A stretch of DNA of 64,000 nucleotides from Streptomyces sp. NBC_00271 (GCF_036178845.1 NZ_CP108070.1:5394001-5458000); one strand, 5' to 3'. Shown: positions 7,082 through 16,671, counted from the stretch's first letter. Notes: a model not told the origin generated them from the sequence alone. Translations and numbers: made by a program.

Positions 7082-9064
7082 TTGTCGTATCGAAGACACC
7101 TGCCAGTCGTCGCCGTGCTGTGCGCGGCCGTGCTCGGCACCGCGGCCCCGACCACATGGGCTGTGTCACCGTCACCGCGTCCGTCCTCCGCCGCGGACGC
7201 TGCCACGCCGAACGCCACGAACACGCCTCGGCCATCCGCGTCAGCGTCAGCGCCCACGCGGAGCCCCTCCGCGGTCGTCTCTCCGCCCGCAGTCTCATCC
7301 CCGTCCGCGACCTCGTCCCCGTCCCCGCCTCCGTCTCCGTCTGCGTCTCCGGGGGCAGTTGCGGGCCATGAGGCTCAAGAGGCTGCCAAGTACTGGACCG
7401 CGGAGCGCATGGCAAACGCCCAGCCGCTGAACGCCCTACGGTCAGCACCGTCCGCCCACAAACATGCGATGCCGGCGGCGGGAAACGTCTCTCGGAACGG
7501 CACCCTGTTCGGCGGAACCCGCCTCGTAGGGACGTTCTTCGGCTCCAGCAGCCCCACCGGTACGAACTGGTCGTGCACTGGCAGCGTGATCGATACCCCG
7601 GCCAGGAACGTGATCCTCACCGCAGCACACTGCGGACTTGGCTACAGCAACAACTACATCTTCGTACCGAAGTTCATCAAGGGCGCGGGACCCGACCAGC
7701 AGCCCTACGGCATCTTCCACATCCAGCACATCTTCATCGACCCCCGCTACATACCTGACAAGGGCCATTCGTCGACCAAGAAGCCCTGGTCCGATCTGGA
7801 CACCGCGTTCGCGCGCGTCTCGGCGAATCAGCGCGGCCAGCAGCTCCAGGACGCCGTGGGTGGAGGGCTGACCTTCACCCGGCCGGCCGGCTACAACCAC
7901 AAAGACATCACGGTCGTGGGCTATCCGGGCAAGGACCACAACGGGGCCGGACAGGCCATCAAGTGCACCGTACCGACGGAGCAGTTGCCTGGGTTCCGTC
8001 AGATGTCGATGACCTGCGGCGGCTACTACGGTGGCGTTTCCGGCAGCCCGTGGATCACCGACTATCAGGACGACGCACGCTCCGGCCATGTCATCGGCAA
8101 CCTCGGTGGCTACAACGGCGGCGGCAACGACGCGAACGTCGACTACATCAGCTACGCCCCGGCGTTCGGTTCCGACGCCGCCAACCTCCTAGCCGACGCC
8201 ATAGCTGACCGGCAGCCACCGTCCAACCTGCCCCCGTACCAGGGCATCCAGGCGAAGCTCCCCGGAGGAGCGGCACTGTGGCAGCACGCGAAACTGCTGG
8301 CCTCGGGCGACTACACGGGCAACCGCCGCAGCGACATGATCGTGGTCTGGTCCGACGGCGAAGTCACCTTGTACCCCGGTGACGGCAAGGGCGCGTTCCT
8401 GCCGGAGAAACGGCTTCAGGCGCCCAACTCCACCTGGACACACGCGGAGACCATCACAGGCGGCGACTTCACCGGCTCCGATCTTTCCGACCTCATGGTG
8501 CGCTGGTCCGACGGTGAGGTCACTCTCTACCCGGACGTCAGCGCTTCGGGCATGAGCAACGAAGTCCGGATGGCGCCCTCCGGCTCCGTCTGGAAGAACG
8601 CGATTCAGATCTCGGCCGGGCAGTTCCACAACGGAAAGTACGCCACGGATCTGATGGTGCGCTGGGTCGACGGCGAACTGACCCTCTACACCTATGTCGG
8701 TGCCGGCACCTTCGGGACCGAGAAGCGCCTTCTGGCTCCGAACGACACCTGGAAGAACGCCACCTTGCTGACCAGCGGGAACTTCAGCGGCAAGGCCAAC
8801 TGGGACGTACTCGTACGCTGGGTGGACGGCGAGCTCGACACCTACGTGGCCACCTCGACCGCGGGCCTCGGCGCCGAGGCCCGCATGCGCGACCCCAACG
8901 ACCTGTGGAAGCACGACCTGGTCATGACGGCGGGCAACTACACGCCCAATGGCGTCAACGACGACCTGATCGTCCGTTGGTCCGACGGCGAGACCACCCT
9001 GTACGCCGATACTGCTCACACGTCCCTCGGTACCGAGAACACGCTGGTCTACCCCGGCACTTGA
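7082..9064 (+). CDS. Secreted trypsin-like serine protease with C-terminal repeat domain
   Basis: The protein has 660 residues from TTG 7082, which is preceded by AGGAG and starts a proper signal peptide (LSYRRHLPVVAVL). Upstream in-frame ATGs would bury that signal. Ser/Pro-rich linker about 35-100. The S1-type protease region, about 135-390, has His in LTAAHC, Asp in SDLDTAF and Ser in GVSGSPW, so the triad is present. Five units of about 48 residues follow, each reading like DLMVRWSDGEVTLYPD and W-K-N/H-A, similar to FG-GAP/VCBS-type beta-propeller or tachylectin-like blades. By inference, the repeats bind a surface or carbohydrate and target the protease. Cells should export it through Sec. 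The substrate is unknown. Confidence 0.88.
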   Translation: MSYRRHLPVVAVLCAAVLGTAAPTTWAVSPSPRPSSAADAATPNATNTPRPSASASAPTRSPSAVVSPPAVSSPSATSSPSPPPSPSASPGAVAGHEAQEAAKYWTAERMANAQPLNALRSAPSAHKHAMPAAGNVSRNGTLFGGTRLVGTFFGSSSPTGTNWSCTGSVIDTPARNVILTAAHCGLGYSNNYIFVPKFIKGAGPDQQPYGIFHIQHIFIDPRYIPDKGHSSTKKPWSDLDTAFARVSANQRGQQLQDAVGGGLTFTRPAGYNHKDITVVGYPGKDHNGAGQAIKCTVPTEQLPGFRQMSMTCGGYYGGVSGSPWITDYQDDARSGHVIGNLGGYNGGGNDANVDYISYAPAFGSDAANLLADAIADRQPPSNLPPYQGIQAKLPGGAALWQHAKLLASGDYTGNRRSDMIVVWSDGEVTLYPGDGKGAFLPEKRLQAPNSTWTHAETITGGDFTGSDLSDLMVRWSDGEVTLYPDVSASGMSNEVRMAPSGSVWKNAIQISAGQFHNGKYATDLMVRWVDGELTLYTYVGAGTFGTEKRLLAPNDTWKNATLLTSGNFSGKANWDVLVRWVDGELDTYVATSTAGLGAEARMRDPNDLWKHDLVMTAGNYTPNGVNDDLIVRWSDGETTLYADTAHTSLGTENTLVYPGT

Positions 9065-9254
9065 CACGCACAGCAGTTCCGTGGAACCCAACAGCAGCCT
9101 CGCACCACGCCGGTTGCGTGCGCCACGGCCAGGTGGTCGCTGTCGTGCGAGGCGGCTCGCGCGTACTGAGTACGCAGATTTTTCCGGCCGCGGCCTGCGA
9201 CCGCGGCGCCCAACCGTTCGTCAAACGGGATAGACCATGCATTCAGGGGGAACG

Positions 9255-9878
9255 ATGCGAGCGACCACACGTCTCACCGCCGGGTTGGGTGTGCTCCTGG
9301 TGGGCCTGGCCGTAACGGCCTGTGGCCACGAAGCCGGAGAGAACGGGACCGCCACTCCCGCGAGTGGCGTGGCGAGTCCGTCCGTTCCGTCCGTCACTTC
9401 ATCCGCCACGTCCTCCGAGGCGCCGAACCCCACCGAGTGCCGAACCGGTTCTTTGACGTGGACGCTGGTACTGCTCCCCACGCAAAGCAGTAGTCGGCGC
9501 AACGCGCTCTTGACCGCTGCCAACAAGGGGCCCAAGACCTGCGTGTTCGCCGGTTACCCGGGATTCAGCGTCCACAACGGCAAGGCGAACAGCATTGAGG
9601 GCGTCGGCCACGGACACCCCAAGCCGGTCACTCTGCACAAGGGGGCAAAAGTGACGGTCGACCTTCAATACACGCCCAGCGGTGCGAAAGGCGCCGGCGA
9701 TTACTGCGTCAAGGAGGGCGAAGCGCTGGTCTCGGCACCGCACAACCCCGACCGTGAGCGCACGAACGTCCCAGTCATGGACACACATCATGCAGCGGCA
9801 CAGATCGATGCCTGCGGTGACTCCATCTCCCTGTCACTACCGCATGACACGACGGCACCCGCAACCACCACGAGATGA
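9255..9878 (+). CDS. DUF4232-type lipoprotein
   Basis: The product has 207 residues. ATG 9255, behind AGGGGGA, is preferred to ATG 9237. The N-terminus is a lipoprotein signal with lipobox LAVTAC, so Cys 21 or thereabouts should be lipidated and membrane-anchored. A Ser/Thr/Pro spacer follows, then a beta-rich domain from about 65 to 190 with paired Cys (ECRTGSL, KTCVFAGYPG, DYCVKEGE, DACG) typical of DUF4232 proteins of streptomycetes. Its role is unknown. It is followed by the convergent regulator gene at 10000. Confidence 0.8.
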   Translation: MRATTRLTAGLGVLLVGLAVTACGHEAGENGTATPASGVASPSVPSVTSSATSSEAPNPTECRTGSLTWTLVLLPTQSSSRRNALLTAANKGPKTCVFAGYPGFSVHNGKANSIEGVGHGHPKPVTLHKGAKVTVDLQYTPSGAKGAGDYCVKEGEALVSAPHNPDRERTNVPVMDTHHAAAQIDACGDSISLSLPHDTTAPATTTR

Positions 9879-9999
9879 GTCCCACCGTCACCCCCGTCAT
9901 GCGCCCGTGCCCCCCAGTCCGCACCGGCGCGCCCAGCGCGCGCTCCGCCTCGGCCGCCGACTCCACGTCCAAGTCAGCTGCGCGTTGGGGGCCCGGCCC

Positions 10000-10689
10000 T
10001 CAGAGCGCCTCCCGGTCCGGGCGTACGAGCAGTCCGCGTTCCAGGGCCACGACCACCGCGTGGGTACGGTCGCTGACGTCCAGTTTGGCGAAGACGCGCA
10101 GGAGGTGGGTCTTCACCGTCGCCTCGCCGATGACCAGGCGTTTGCCGATCTCGGCGTTGGAGAGACCGTCGGCCACCGCGTTCAGGACGTCCAGTTCTCG
10201 GCCGGTCAGCGCCACGGGGGCCGGGCGGCGCATGCGGGCGACGAGGCGTTCGGCCACCTTCGGGGCCAGAACCGTCTCACCGCGGGCCGCGGCTCTGATG
10301 GCGTCGACCAGTTGCTCGCGCGTGGTGTCTTTCAGGAGGTAGCCGATGGCTCCGGCCTCGACGGCGCGCTCGATCTCCACATCCGTGTCGTAGGTGGTGA
10401 GGATCAGCACCCGGGTCGATGTCCTGCCGGCGACGATCTCCGCGGTCGCGGCGACGCCGTCAAGGACGGGCATACGCAGGTCGATGAGGGCCAGGTCGGG
10501 CGCGAGGCTCTGGACGAGTTCGACGGCCTCCCTGCCGTTGCCCGCCTCTCCGACGATGGCGATTCCGGGCTCGGACGCCAGGAGGGCGACGACTCCCGCC
10601 CGCATCACGGTGTGGTCGTCCACCACGATCACACGGATCCTGTCCGTTGCCCGCGGCGCGGCCGCCTGGTCGGTCGTCGGTCGGGCCAT
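10000..10689 (-). CDS. LuxR/NarL-family response regulator
   Basis: The product has 229 residues from ATG 10689. The receiver domain, about 20-135, has acidic pocket VVVDDH, phospho-acceptor Asp in LIDLRMPVLDG and the conserved Lys in LLKDTTREQL. A C-terminal LuxR-type HTH (LTGRELDVLNAVADGLSNAE, then EATVKTHLLRVFAKL) lies at about 160-220. It is the last gene of a minus-strand operon, one base after the kinase stop. It should act as the DNA-binding output of the adjacent histidine kinase and probably controls the MMPL transporter in the same operon. Confidence 0.95.
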   Translation of the reverse strand: MARPTTDQAAAPRATDRIRVIVVDDHTVMRAGVVALLASEPGIAIVGEAGNGREAVELVQSLAPDLALIDLRMPVLDGVAATAEIVAGRTSTRVLILTTYDTDVEIERAVEAGAIGYLLKDTTREQLVDAIRAAARGETVLAPKVAERLVARMRRPAPVALTGRELDVLNAVADGLSNAEIGKRLVIGEATVKTHLLRVFAKLDVSDRTHAVVVALERGLLVRPDREAL

Positions 10690-10690
10690 G

Positions 10691-11875
10691 TCAGTCCTGA
10701 CTGTTCGTGGGGATCGTGGCGAGGATGCGCGTTCCGTCTCCGAGGGAGCTGGTGACCGTGAAGTCGCCGTCGAGTTCGGCCAGCCGCTTGCGCATGCCGG
10801 CGAGGCCGAAGCCCTGGGCCTCGTCCGGCACGAAACCGCGGCCGTCGTCGGTGATTTCCAGTTCGATGCCGTGCGGAGGCCGGGCCAGGACGACGCCCAC
10901 CGTGGTGGCGGCCGCATGCTTGCGCACATTGGCAAGAGACTCCTGGGTGCAGCGCAACAGTGCGATGCGGGTCGTCTGGTCGCAGTCGACGTCGGCCAAG
11001 TCCGCGGTGACGGTGAGCCCCGTGTCCTGGATGAAGCGGTCCAGGGTCCGACGCAGCGTGGTGGCCACCGAGCCCGGGGCGACTCCGCTCTGCGGGGCGG
11101 AGCCGACCAGCACGCGCGCCTCGGCGAAGTTCTCGCGCGCTGTCCGCACGATCGACAGCAGTTGCTGGTCGCACGTGTCGGCGTCGGTGCCGTTCGCGTC
11201 GCGGGCGGCCTCCGCGAGGACGATGATGGAGGCGAACCCCTGGGCGAGGGTGTCGTGGATCTCGCGGGCGATGCGCTCGCGTTCGGCCGCCGCTCCCTGC
11301 CGCTGGTAGGCCTCCGCCAACTGCTCCTGTGCACTGTGCAGTTCGGAGGCCAGTTGCTCGGCGCGGGCGTTGCTCTGACTCATGAAGCGGTGCACCCACA
11401 GGCCGAGGACGACGCCCGCGCCGTAGGCGACCACGGTGAAGACGACGTTCCCGGTGAGGAACTGGGGGCTCCAGCCCTGACGCAGGGTGCCGCCGAAGAC
11501 GGTGGTCGCCGCGCCGAAGCCGCTCAGCACGAGAGAGGACCTCGGGTTGCGGGCAAAGATCCAGAAGTGCGGCAGGGACACGATGTAGAACGCCGCCGCG
11601 CCGCCCAGCTGGTAGGAGACGCCGCCCTCCACCAGCGCGAGCAGTCCCAGGAAGACCTCGGGGCGCAGCACCGGCTTGCGCGGCGGAGCCAGGACGAGCA
11701 CGTAGCACAGGGTGATCAGCGCCAGCAGACCCAACGACCCGTACTTCTTCGCCTCGGCCGCGTCGAGTACGGCGACGGCCGTGGGCAACAGGCCAAGGAC
11801 GACCCAGGAGATGGTGTTCCAGAGGTGGAGCGGGCCCAGGGAGTGACGGTCGTCGGGCTGCGGCCGCTGCTTCAT
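10691..11875 (-). CDS. NarL-type sensor histidine kinase
   Basis: The protein has 394 residues. The N-terminal 160 residues hold about five hydrophobic segments with very short loops, so the signal is probably sensed in or at the membrane. The HisKA_3 dimerisation unit has phospho-His in EIHDTLAQGFASI (about residue 205). The HATPase region has ESLANVRKHA (N box) and DDGRGFVP plus GFGLAGMRKR (G boxes). It starts four bases after the transporter stop and ends one base before the response regulator start, so the three are surely co-transcribed. The signal is unknown. A link to lipids or cell-envelope stress would fit the MMPL partner. Confidence 0.95.
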   Translation of the reverse strand: MKQRPQPDDRHSLGPLHLWNTISWVVLGLLPTAVAVLDAAEAKKYGSLGLLALITLCYVLVLAPPRKPVLRPEVFLGLLALVEGGVSYQLGGAAAFYIVSLPHFWIFARNPRSSLVLSGFGAATTVFGGTLRQGWSPQFLTGNVVFTVVAYGAGVVLGLWVHRFMSQSNARAEQLASELHSAQEQLAEAYQRQGAAAERERIAREIHDTLAQGFASIIVLAEAARDANGTDADTCDQQLLSIVRTARENFAEARVLVGSAPQSGVAPGSVATTLRRTLDRFIQDTGLTVTADLADVDCDQTTRIALLRCTQESLANVRKHAAATTVGVVLARPPHGIELEITDDGRGFVPDEAQGFGLAGMRKRLAELDGDFTVTSSLGDGTRILATIPTNSQD

Positions 11876-11879
11876 GGGT

Positions 11880-14102
11880 TCAGCTTACTTTTTCGAGGGT
11901 GCGGGGGGCGGGGGTCGTGTCGCGGGCCTTGCGGATCCCGTGTGAGGGCCACCAGTTGGCCTCGCCCAGCAGCAGCATGAGCGCGGGCAGCATCAGCATC
12001 CGAATGACGAAGGCGTCGAGGAGTACGGCGACCGCCAGACTGAATCCGATCTGCTTCATCTCGATCAGATGCAGTGCGGCGAAGCTCGCGAACACGGTCA
12101 CCATCACGACGGCGGCGCTGGTGACCACACCGGCCGAGCTGCCGATGCCGTCGATCACGGCCTTGCGGGTCGGAACCCCGTTCAGAGCGGCCTCACGCAC
12201 CCGGCTGATCACGAACACCTGGTAGTCCATGGACAGCCCGAAGAGGATGACGAAGAGGAACAGCGGCACCCGGGAGCCGATCGAACCGGTGGAGTCGAAG
12301 TCGAGCAGCCCCTCGGCCCACGTGTCCTGGAAGACGAGGACCAGCACGCCGAGCGAGGCGGCGGCCGACAAAAGGTTGAGCAGTACGCCGACCAGTGCGA
12401 GGACCAGCGAGCGGAACGCCCACACCGTCATGACGAAGGTGACGAGCAGCAGGGCTCCGATGATCAGCGGCAGCTTCTGCTGCTGATGCGTGGGGTAGTC
12501 GGTGTAGCGGGCGACGTCTCCGGTCACCGCGGTCTCGGTGCCGGCGACCTTGCCGACGGTCTCGGGGACGTAGGTCCTGCGGATGTCCTTGAGGGACGAC
12601 TGGGCCTGGTCGGTGCTCACGTAGTACGGCACCTGGAGCTGGAGCATGCTGATGCGTTTGTCCGGCGAGGTGAACAGCTGTGAGGTGCCGCTCAGTCGGG
12701 CATCGTCCTTGACGTCCGCCGCGAGCTCGCGCAGGGCGGCGGTCACCTCGGACGAGCGGTTGGCGTCGGCTCGTACGACGACCTGGTGCATGGACTTCAG
12801 CTCGGGGAAGGACGCGTTGAGGCGGTCGTACACCTGCATGGCCGCGATGGAGCGTGAGTGTGTCTCACGGCCCATGTCGGTCAGTTTCAGGCCGAGCACC
12901 GGGGCGGCGAGGGCGAGCATGGCGATGACGGTGACGGTCAGCGCGGCGGCGGGGCGCTTCCCGACGAGACTCAGCACCGCCGTGGTGAGGCGGCCCGCAC
13001 CGGTCTTGGGCTGCTTCCGCGGCCGGGGCGTCCTACCGCGCTTCACGGCCCGGGCCTCCCTGCGCACGGCGCGGCGCTCGGCTCGCTCGCCGAGCTTGGC
13101 GAGCAGGGCCGGCAGGACGGTCAGCGAGCTGAGCACGGCGACCAGGGTGACGACGATCGCGCCGGTCGCGATCGAGGAGAAGATCACGTCGTCCGCGAGG
13201 AACAGCGTGGCGCTGGAGACGGCGACGGCGAGACCGGAGAGTATGACGGCCCGTCCCGACGTGGCCGCGGCGAGTTCGACGACGGCCTGCGGGCTGAGCC
13301 GGCCGCCGGCCCGGGCCCGCTCCTCCCGTTCGCGCTTGAGGTAGAAGAGCGTGTAGTCGACGCCGACGGCCAGGCCGATGAGCAGGATGACGTTGGTGCC
13401 GACGCCGGCGTCCGGGAAGACGTGCGAGGCCAGCATCGACAGGCCGATGGCCGCGGCGATCGAGGAGAGCGCGAGCAGCAGCGGTACGAGCGCCATCACG
13501 ATGGAGCTGAAGACCAGCAACAGGGTGATCAGGGTGACCGGCAGGGCGATCACCTCGGTGCGGGAGAGGTCGTCGCCGCGCAGTTTGTCGACGCCCTCGC
13601 TGATGGAGGGGGATCCGGTCTCCTCCACCCGCAGATCCGGGTTGGCCTTCCGCACGGCGGCGGTCTGCGCGAGCAGCGGGGCGACGTGCTTCTTCCCTTC
13701 CAGCTCGGGGCCGTTCATGGTGACGTCGACGCGGACGGCGGTGCCGTTCGCCGCGTGCACGGGGTCGGCCACCGAGCGGACCTCGTCAAGCCCGCGCATC
13801 CGGTCGGCCACGTCCTTCGCGGCGGCGTCGGCGGCGGTCAGGTCCAGGCGGCCGGACCCGGGCCGCGCGGTGATCAGAACGCGTTCGACGGGGCGCTGCT
13901 GCAGCCCGCCCTCGGCGGCCAGCGCTTCCGCCCGGCCCGCCTCACCGATACGGAAGTCCTCCGTGGTGGCCGGGTTGCCGCCGACCGTGATGCCCACGCC
14001 TAAGCAGAGGACCACGAACAGCAGCCAGGAGACAATCGCGCGCCAGGGGTGCCCGGCGCTCCAACGAGCCATGCGAACGGGGAGATTCTTCATGCCGTTC
14101 AT
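11880..14102 (-). CDS. MMPL/RND-family membrane transporter
   Basis: The protein has 740 residues, with ATG 14102 chosen (ATG 14093 also possible; neither has a strong ribosome site). Architecture is two repeats of one TM helix, an outer domain and a five- or six-helix bundle, about 12 TM in total. It shows the MMPL hallmark GLAVGVDYTLFYLKRE in the first half and FGLSMDYQVFVISR in the second. A basic linker (KRGRTPRPRKQPK) separates the halves in the cytoplasm. MMPL proteins export lipids, siderophores or drugs using the proton gradient. Genetic linkage to a two-component system suggests inducible export. The substrate cannot be read from sequence. Confidence 0.93.
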   Translation of the reverse strand: MNGMKNLPVRMARWSAGHPWRAIVSWLLFVVLCLGVGITVGGNPATTEDFRIGEAGRAEALAAEGGLQQRPVERVLITARPGSGRLDLTAADAAAKDVADRMRGLDEVRSVADPVHAANGTAVRVDVTMNGPELEGKKHVAPLLAQTAAVRKANPDLRVEETGSPSISEGVDKLRGDDLSRTEVIALPVTLITLLLVFSSIVMALVPLLLALSSIAAAIGLSMLASHVFPDAGVGTNVILLIGLAVGVDYTLFYLKREREERARAGGRLSPQAVVELAAATSGRAVILSGLAVAVSSATLFLADDVIFSSIATGAIVVTLVAVLSSLTVLPALLAKLGERAERRAVRREARAVKRGRTPRPRKQPKTGAGRLTTAVLSLVGKRPAAALTVTVIAMLALAAPVLGLKLTDMGRETHSRSIAAMQVYDRLNASFPELKSMHQVVVRADANRSSEVTAALRELAADVKDDARLSGTSQLFTSPDKRISMLQLQVPYYVSTDQAQSSLKDIRRTYVPETVGKVAGTETAVTGDVARYTDYPTHQQQKLPLIIGALLLVTFVMTVWAFRSLVLALVGVLLNLLSAAASLGVLVLVFQDTWAEGLLDFDSTGSIGSRVPLFLFVILFGLSMDYQVFVISRVREAALNGVPTRKAVIDGIGSSAGVVTSAAVVMVTVFASFAALHLIEMKQIGFSLAVAVLLDAFVIRMLMLPALMLLLGEANWWPSHGIRKARDTTPAPRTLEKVS

Positions 14103-14222
14103 GCTGGTCGGCGGGGGGTTCGTGCCGACAGCCTCGACAGGTTGAACTTCGGGTCCACCAAGTGGTGGACCCCGCTGGAAGGGGTCCGTCGGCGGGATCG
14201 CGGGACAGGGGTGCGGCCGGAC

Positions 14223-14936
14223 TCATGGCCTCGCGCTGAGGGCCGGCCCGGCGATGGACAGGTCGCCGCTGAGCTGGGCGACCTGTGAAACGGTCACGTT
14301 CTCGAAGGTGATGGTGCGGGTGGGAACAGCGGGGTGGGAGAGCCACGGGGGCAGTGTGTCGGGGGTGACGGTGACGCTGCGGTCCGCCGGGAGCGGAGCG
14401 CCGCCCAGTCCGACGAGCGTGCCGGACAGCTTCTGGGTGTACAGAGTCACCACGTCCTTGCCCTTGACCGTGGATGTGCTCGCGGGCTTGGTCCGCAGAC
14501 GCATCGCCGCGCGGCCGCGGCCCGCCGTCAGATCGAGGTCGCCGAAGTCCAGCGACCGTGCGGTGAACTTCAGCGCCCGCGTGGACCCGGCCGCGGTCCG
14601 GACGGTGACCACGCCGCGGAAGGCACTGCCGTGGAGTACGAGTCTGTCGGCGCGCAGCACCCAGGGGACGTTCGCCGGACGGCCCGGCAGTCGGGCGACC
14701 GGCGTGCCGGCATCTGCTGGTGCCTTGGATGTACGGATGCCGCCGGGGGCGAGCAACGCCTTCGAGGCCGCTGGTGTGGCGAGCTGCAGGACCAAGGGCA
14801 GGCCGGCCACGGCCAGCGCGCAGGCGAGGGGCCACAGCAGTTGGCCGGCCGGGCGGCTCCTCACCGCACTGCTCGGATGGCGGGGATCGGACTCCGGCCC
14901 GCTTGCCGCACAGCCGGTCAGGGCGTCACGTGCCAC
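14223..14936 (-). CDS. Membrane-anchored protein of unknown function (DUF6230/6114 operon)
   Basis: The product has 237 residues from GTG 14936, which overlaps the end of the DUF6114 gene by 11 bp and has GAGGA before it. Longer in-frame extensions would run deep into that gene. A hydrophobic segment at about 35-60 (LLWPLACALAVAGLPLVLQL) is followed by an outside region of about 170 residues with no Cys and alternating hydrophobics, suggesting beta structure (LVLHGSAFRGVVTVRT, DFGDLDLTAGRG). The content resembles the beta-rich DUF6230 product next door. No function is known. Coupling to the neighbours suggests one envelope complex. Confidence 0.8.
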   Translation of the reverse strand: MARDALTGCAASGPESDPRHPSSAVRSRPAGQLLWPLACALAVAGLPLVLQLATPAASKALLAPGGIRTSKAPADAGTPVARLPGRPANVPWVLRADRLVLHGSAFRGVVTVRTAAGSTRALKFTARSLDFGDLDLTAGRGRAAMRLRTKPASTSTVKGKDVVTLYTQKLSGTLVGLGGAPLPADRSVTVTPDTLPPWLSHPAVPTRTITFENVTVSQVAQLSGDLSIAGPALSARP

Positions 14937-15408
14937 CGTGGTCCTCACCCGCGGGGATGGTCGTTGACGCGGGGTTCGCTGCGGGCTGCGGCTCGGTGGC
15001 GGGCGGCGGAGGAATCCAGGCACAGGCCAGGGATCCGCCGATCAGGCCGGAGGTCAACCCGATGAGGAGGCCCCCGAAGTTGGCGACGGGAAAGGAGACG
15101 AGGGCGAGCAGAATGACCGCGATCCCTGCGAACACGCGCACCTGCTGGTGGAACCAGAGGGAGATGGCCAGGGCCACGAGGAGGACTCCGATGATCAGCG
15201 ACCCCGCGCCGGCCGAGGTCGACAGTGCCAGCGTGATGGCGCCGAACTTCAGGTGCGCGTACGGGAAGTAGATGATGGGCAAGCCCGCCGCGAGGGTGAA
15301 CAGGCCTGCCCAGAAGGGGCGTTCGTCCCGCCAGGTCTTGAATCCTCGTCGGGCGGCGGTGGCGGCGACGCGCACGTTCTGGCGCCTGCCGAATCGTTCG
15401 AAGAACAC
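14926..15408 (-). CDS. DUF6114 membrane protein
   Basis: The product has 160 residues from GTG 15408, with GGAAAG upstream. An N-terminal basic stretch (RFGRRQNVR) and the WRDERPFWAG motif precede four hydrophobic segments with little between them, then a Pro/Ala-rich tail ending near residue 160. This matches the DUF6114 family, which in streptomycetes sits beside DUF6230 genes. Role unknown. It is the middle gene of a three-gene minus operon. Confidence 0.88.
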   Translation of the reverse strand: MFFERFGRRQNVRVAATAARRGFKTWRDERPFWAGLFTLAAGLPIIYFPYAHLKFGAITLALSTSAGAGSLIIGVLLVALAISLWFHQQVRVFAGIAVILLALVSFPVANFGGLLIGLTSGLIGGSLACAWIPPPPATEPQPAANPASTTIPAGEDHGGT

Positions 15409-15485
15409 GTGGGCTTTCCGTGATGTTCGGCGGGCGGGAGTACGGGGCGAGCGGGCGCGAAGGATGGGTGTTTCGTGACGATGGG

Positions 15486-16106
15486 TCAGAAGCACTCGTG
15501 GTGGCCCTGTCTGAGCCGCACATCGAGGTCCGGGACGTTGAACGTGGCGGCCGAGACCGCGACCGTGGTGAAGTGCACGTTGGTCAGGAAGGCAGAATCC
15601 GCCTGCTGGGCGAAGCCGTTGGGGTCGAAGAACCGGGAGTTCCTGTCCCCCCGGTTGATCGGGCCCTTGCTGACCGCTCCCGCCGCCACACCGATGTCGA
15701 GGTCGTCGAAGTTCGCCTGCGTGCTCGACAAGGATGTCGCGTCGAGGAACAGGTTCTTCGCCTCGACCCGCCTGCGGTCGCCGCCGGTGATCCTCAGCGT
15801 GTACGGGCCCAGAACCGGGACCGAAACCACCACGGACTGGCACAGCCCGCTGATCTCCGCACGGCTGGCCCCGGTGACGAAGACGGGCACCAGGGTGCCC
15901 TTCCTGGTCACGTCCACCATGCCGTAGATGCTCAGACCACGGACGTCCAGCGTGTCCAGGGCCACCTGGAACTTCTGGCCGGAGATGAGGAACGACGCGG
16001 CCAGTGCTCCTTGGGCCATACCGACTCCGAGGGCAGCGGCGGCCATGACACTCGGCGCGAGGACGGCGGCAAAGCGCTTCCAGGAGGTTCTGCCGCGGTG
16101 CAGCAT
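15486..16106 (-). CDS. DUF6230 exported protein
   Basis: The product has 206 residues starting at ATG 16106, with AGGAGA-type sequence just before. The signal peptide or anchor is at about 12-36 (FAAVLAPSVMAAAALGVGMAQGA). The rest is a beta-rich domain (ISGQKFQVALDTLDVRGL, NFDDLDIGVAAGAVSKGP). Such proteins are sometimes labelled cholesterol esterase, but I see no GxSxG serine or other hydrolase motif, so that name should not be used. It is the first gene of the DUF6230-DUF6114-unknown operon. A surface or envelope role is inferred. Confidence 0.88.
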   Translation of the reverse strand: MLHRGRTSWKRFAAVLAPSVMAAAALGVGMAQGALAASFLISGQKFQVALDTLDVRGLSIYGMVDVTRKGTLVPVFVTGASRAEISGLCQSVVVSVPVLGPYTLRITGGDRRRVEAKNLFLDATSLSSTQANFDDLDIGVAAGAVSKGPINRGDRNSRFFDPNGFAQQADSAFLTNVHFTTVAVSAATFNVPDLDVRLRQGHHECF

Positions 16107-16671
16107 CCCGTCTCCTTCCGGTCATGACGTGGGCTCGCCGATGCCAGACAGGGGTGGGCGACGCCCCTCTCTCTAGTGGCGGATCCTAGGCTTCCCGGCA
16201 CGTCAGCCGACGGCACGCCAGGTCGGCCGGACGGGTGAATCGGTTTCCGTTGCGGCATACGGATGACACGCGGCGCCAGTGACGCCGTCGGTGTCTCCGA
16301 TGCCGACCACCGCCGAGTGGACGCGGGCCGGGCTTCTACGGCGGATGCCGCGCCGCTTCGAGCCGGCGGTTCGGGGTCGCAATCCCTCGCTGGGACACTG
16401 ACAGGCCTGCGTCCAGCAGGCCTGCGTCTTTGGGCAAGGACCGGCTGCCGCTGCCGTGCCGCATCGTGCGGTCGGTCACGGCCGACGACGGCTTGTCGCA
16501 GGCCATTACTTCATGACCGGGGAGCCCGCCATTCCTGGAGTGACCTGCGTACGCCACTTCGTGTGGCCTCGCGCCAGGCGCGCGCCGGACCCGCTCAGCG
16601 CCGACGGGCTACCTTCGCACCAGTCCAGCCGCGTGTCAGACTGCTGCCCATGACTCACAGCCGAAAGGGCT
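16107..16671. other. Intergenic stretch, nothing certain
   Basis: The left part carries the leader of the DUF6230 operon. The remainder (about 16250-16660) has only arginine-rich frames without ribosome sites. CAGGCCTGCGT occurs twice (around 16402 and 16417). No RNA gene or mobile-element end was recognised. Confidence 0.4.

Noticed and set aside
15486..16106. Naming the DUF6230 gene a cholesterol esterase
   Set aside because: No GxSxG or other lipase motif is visible.
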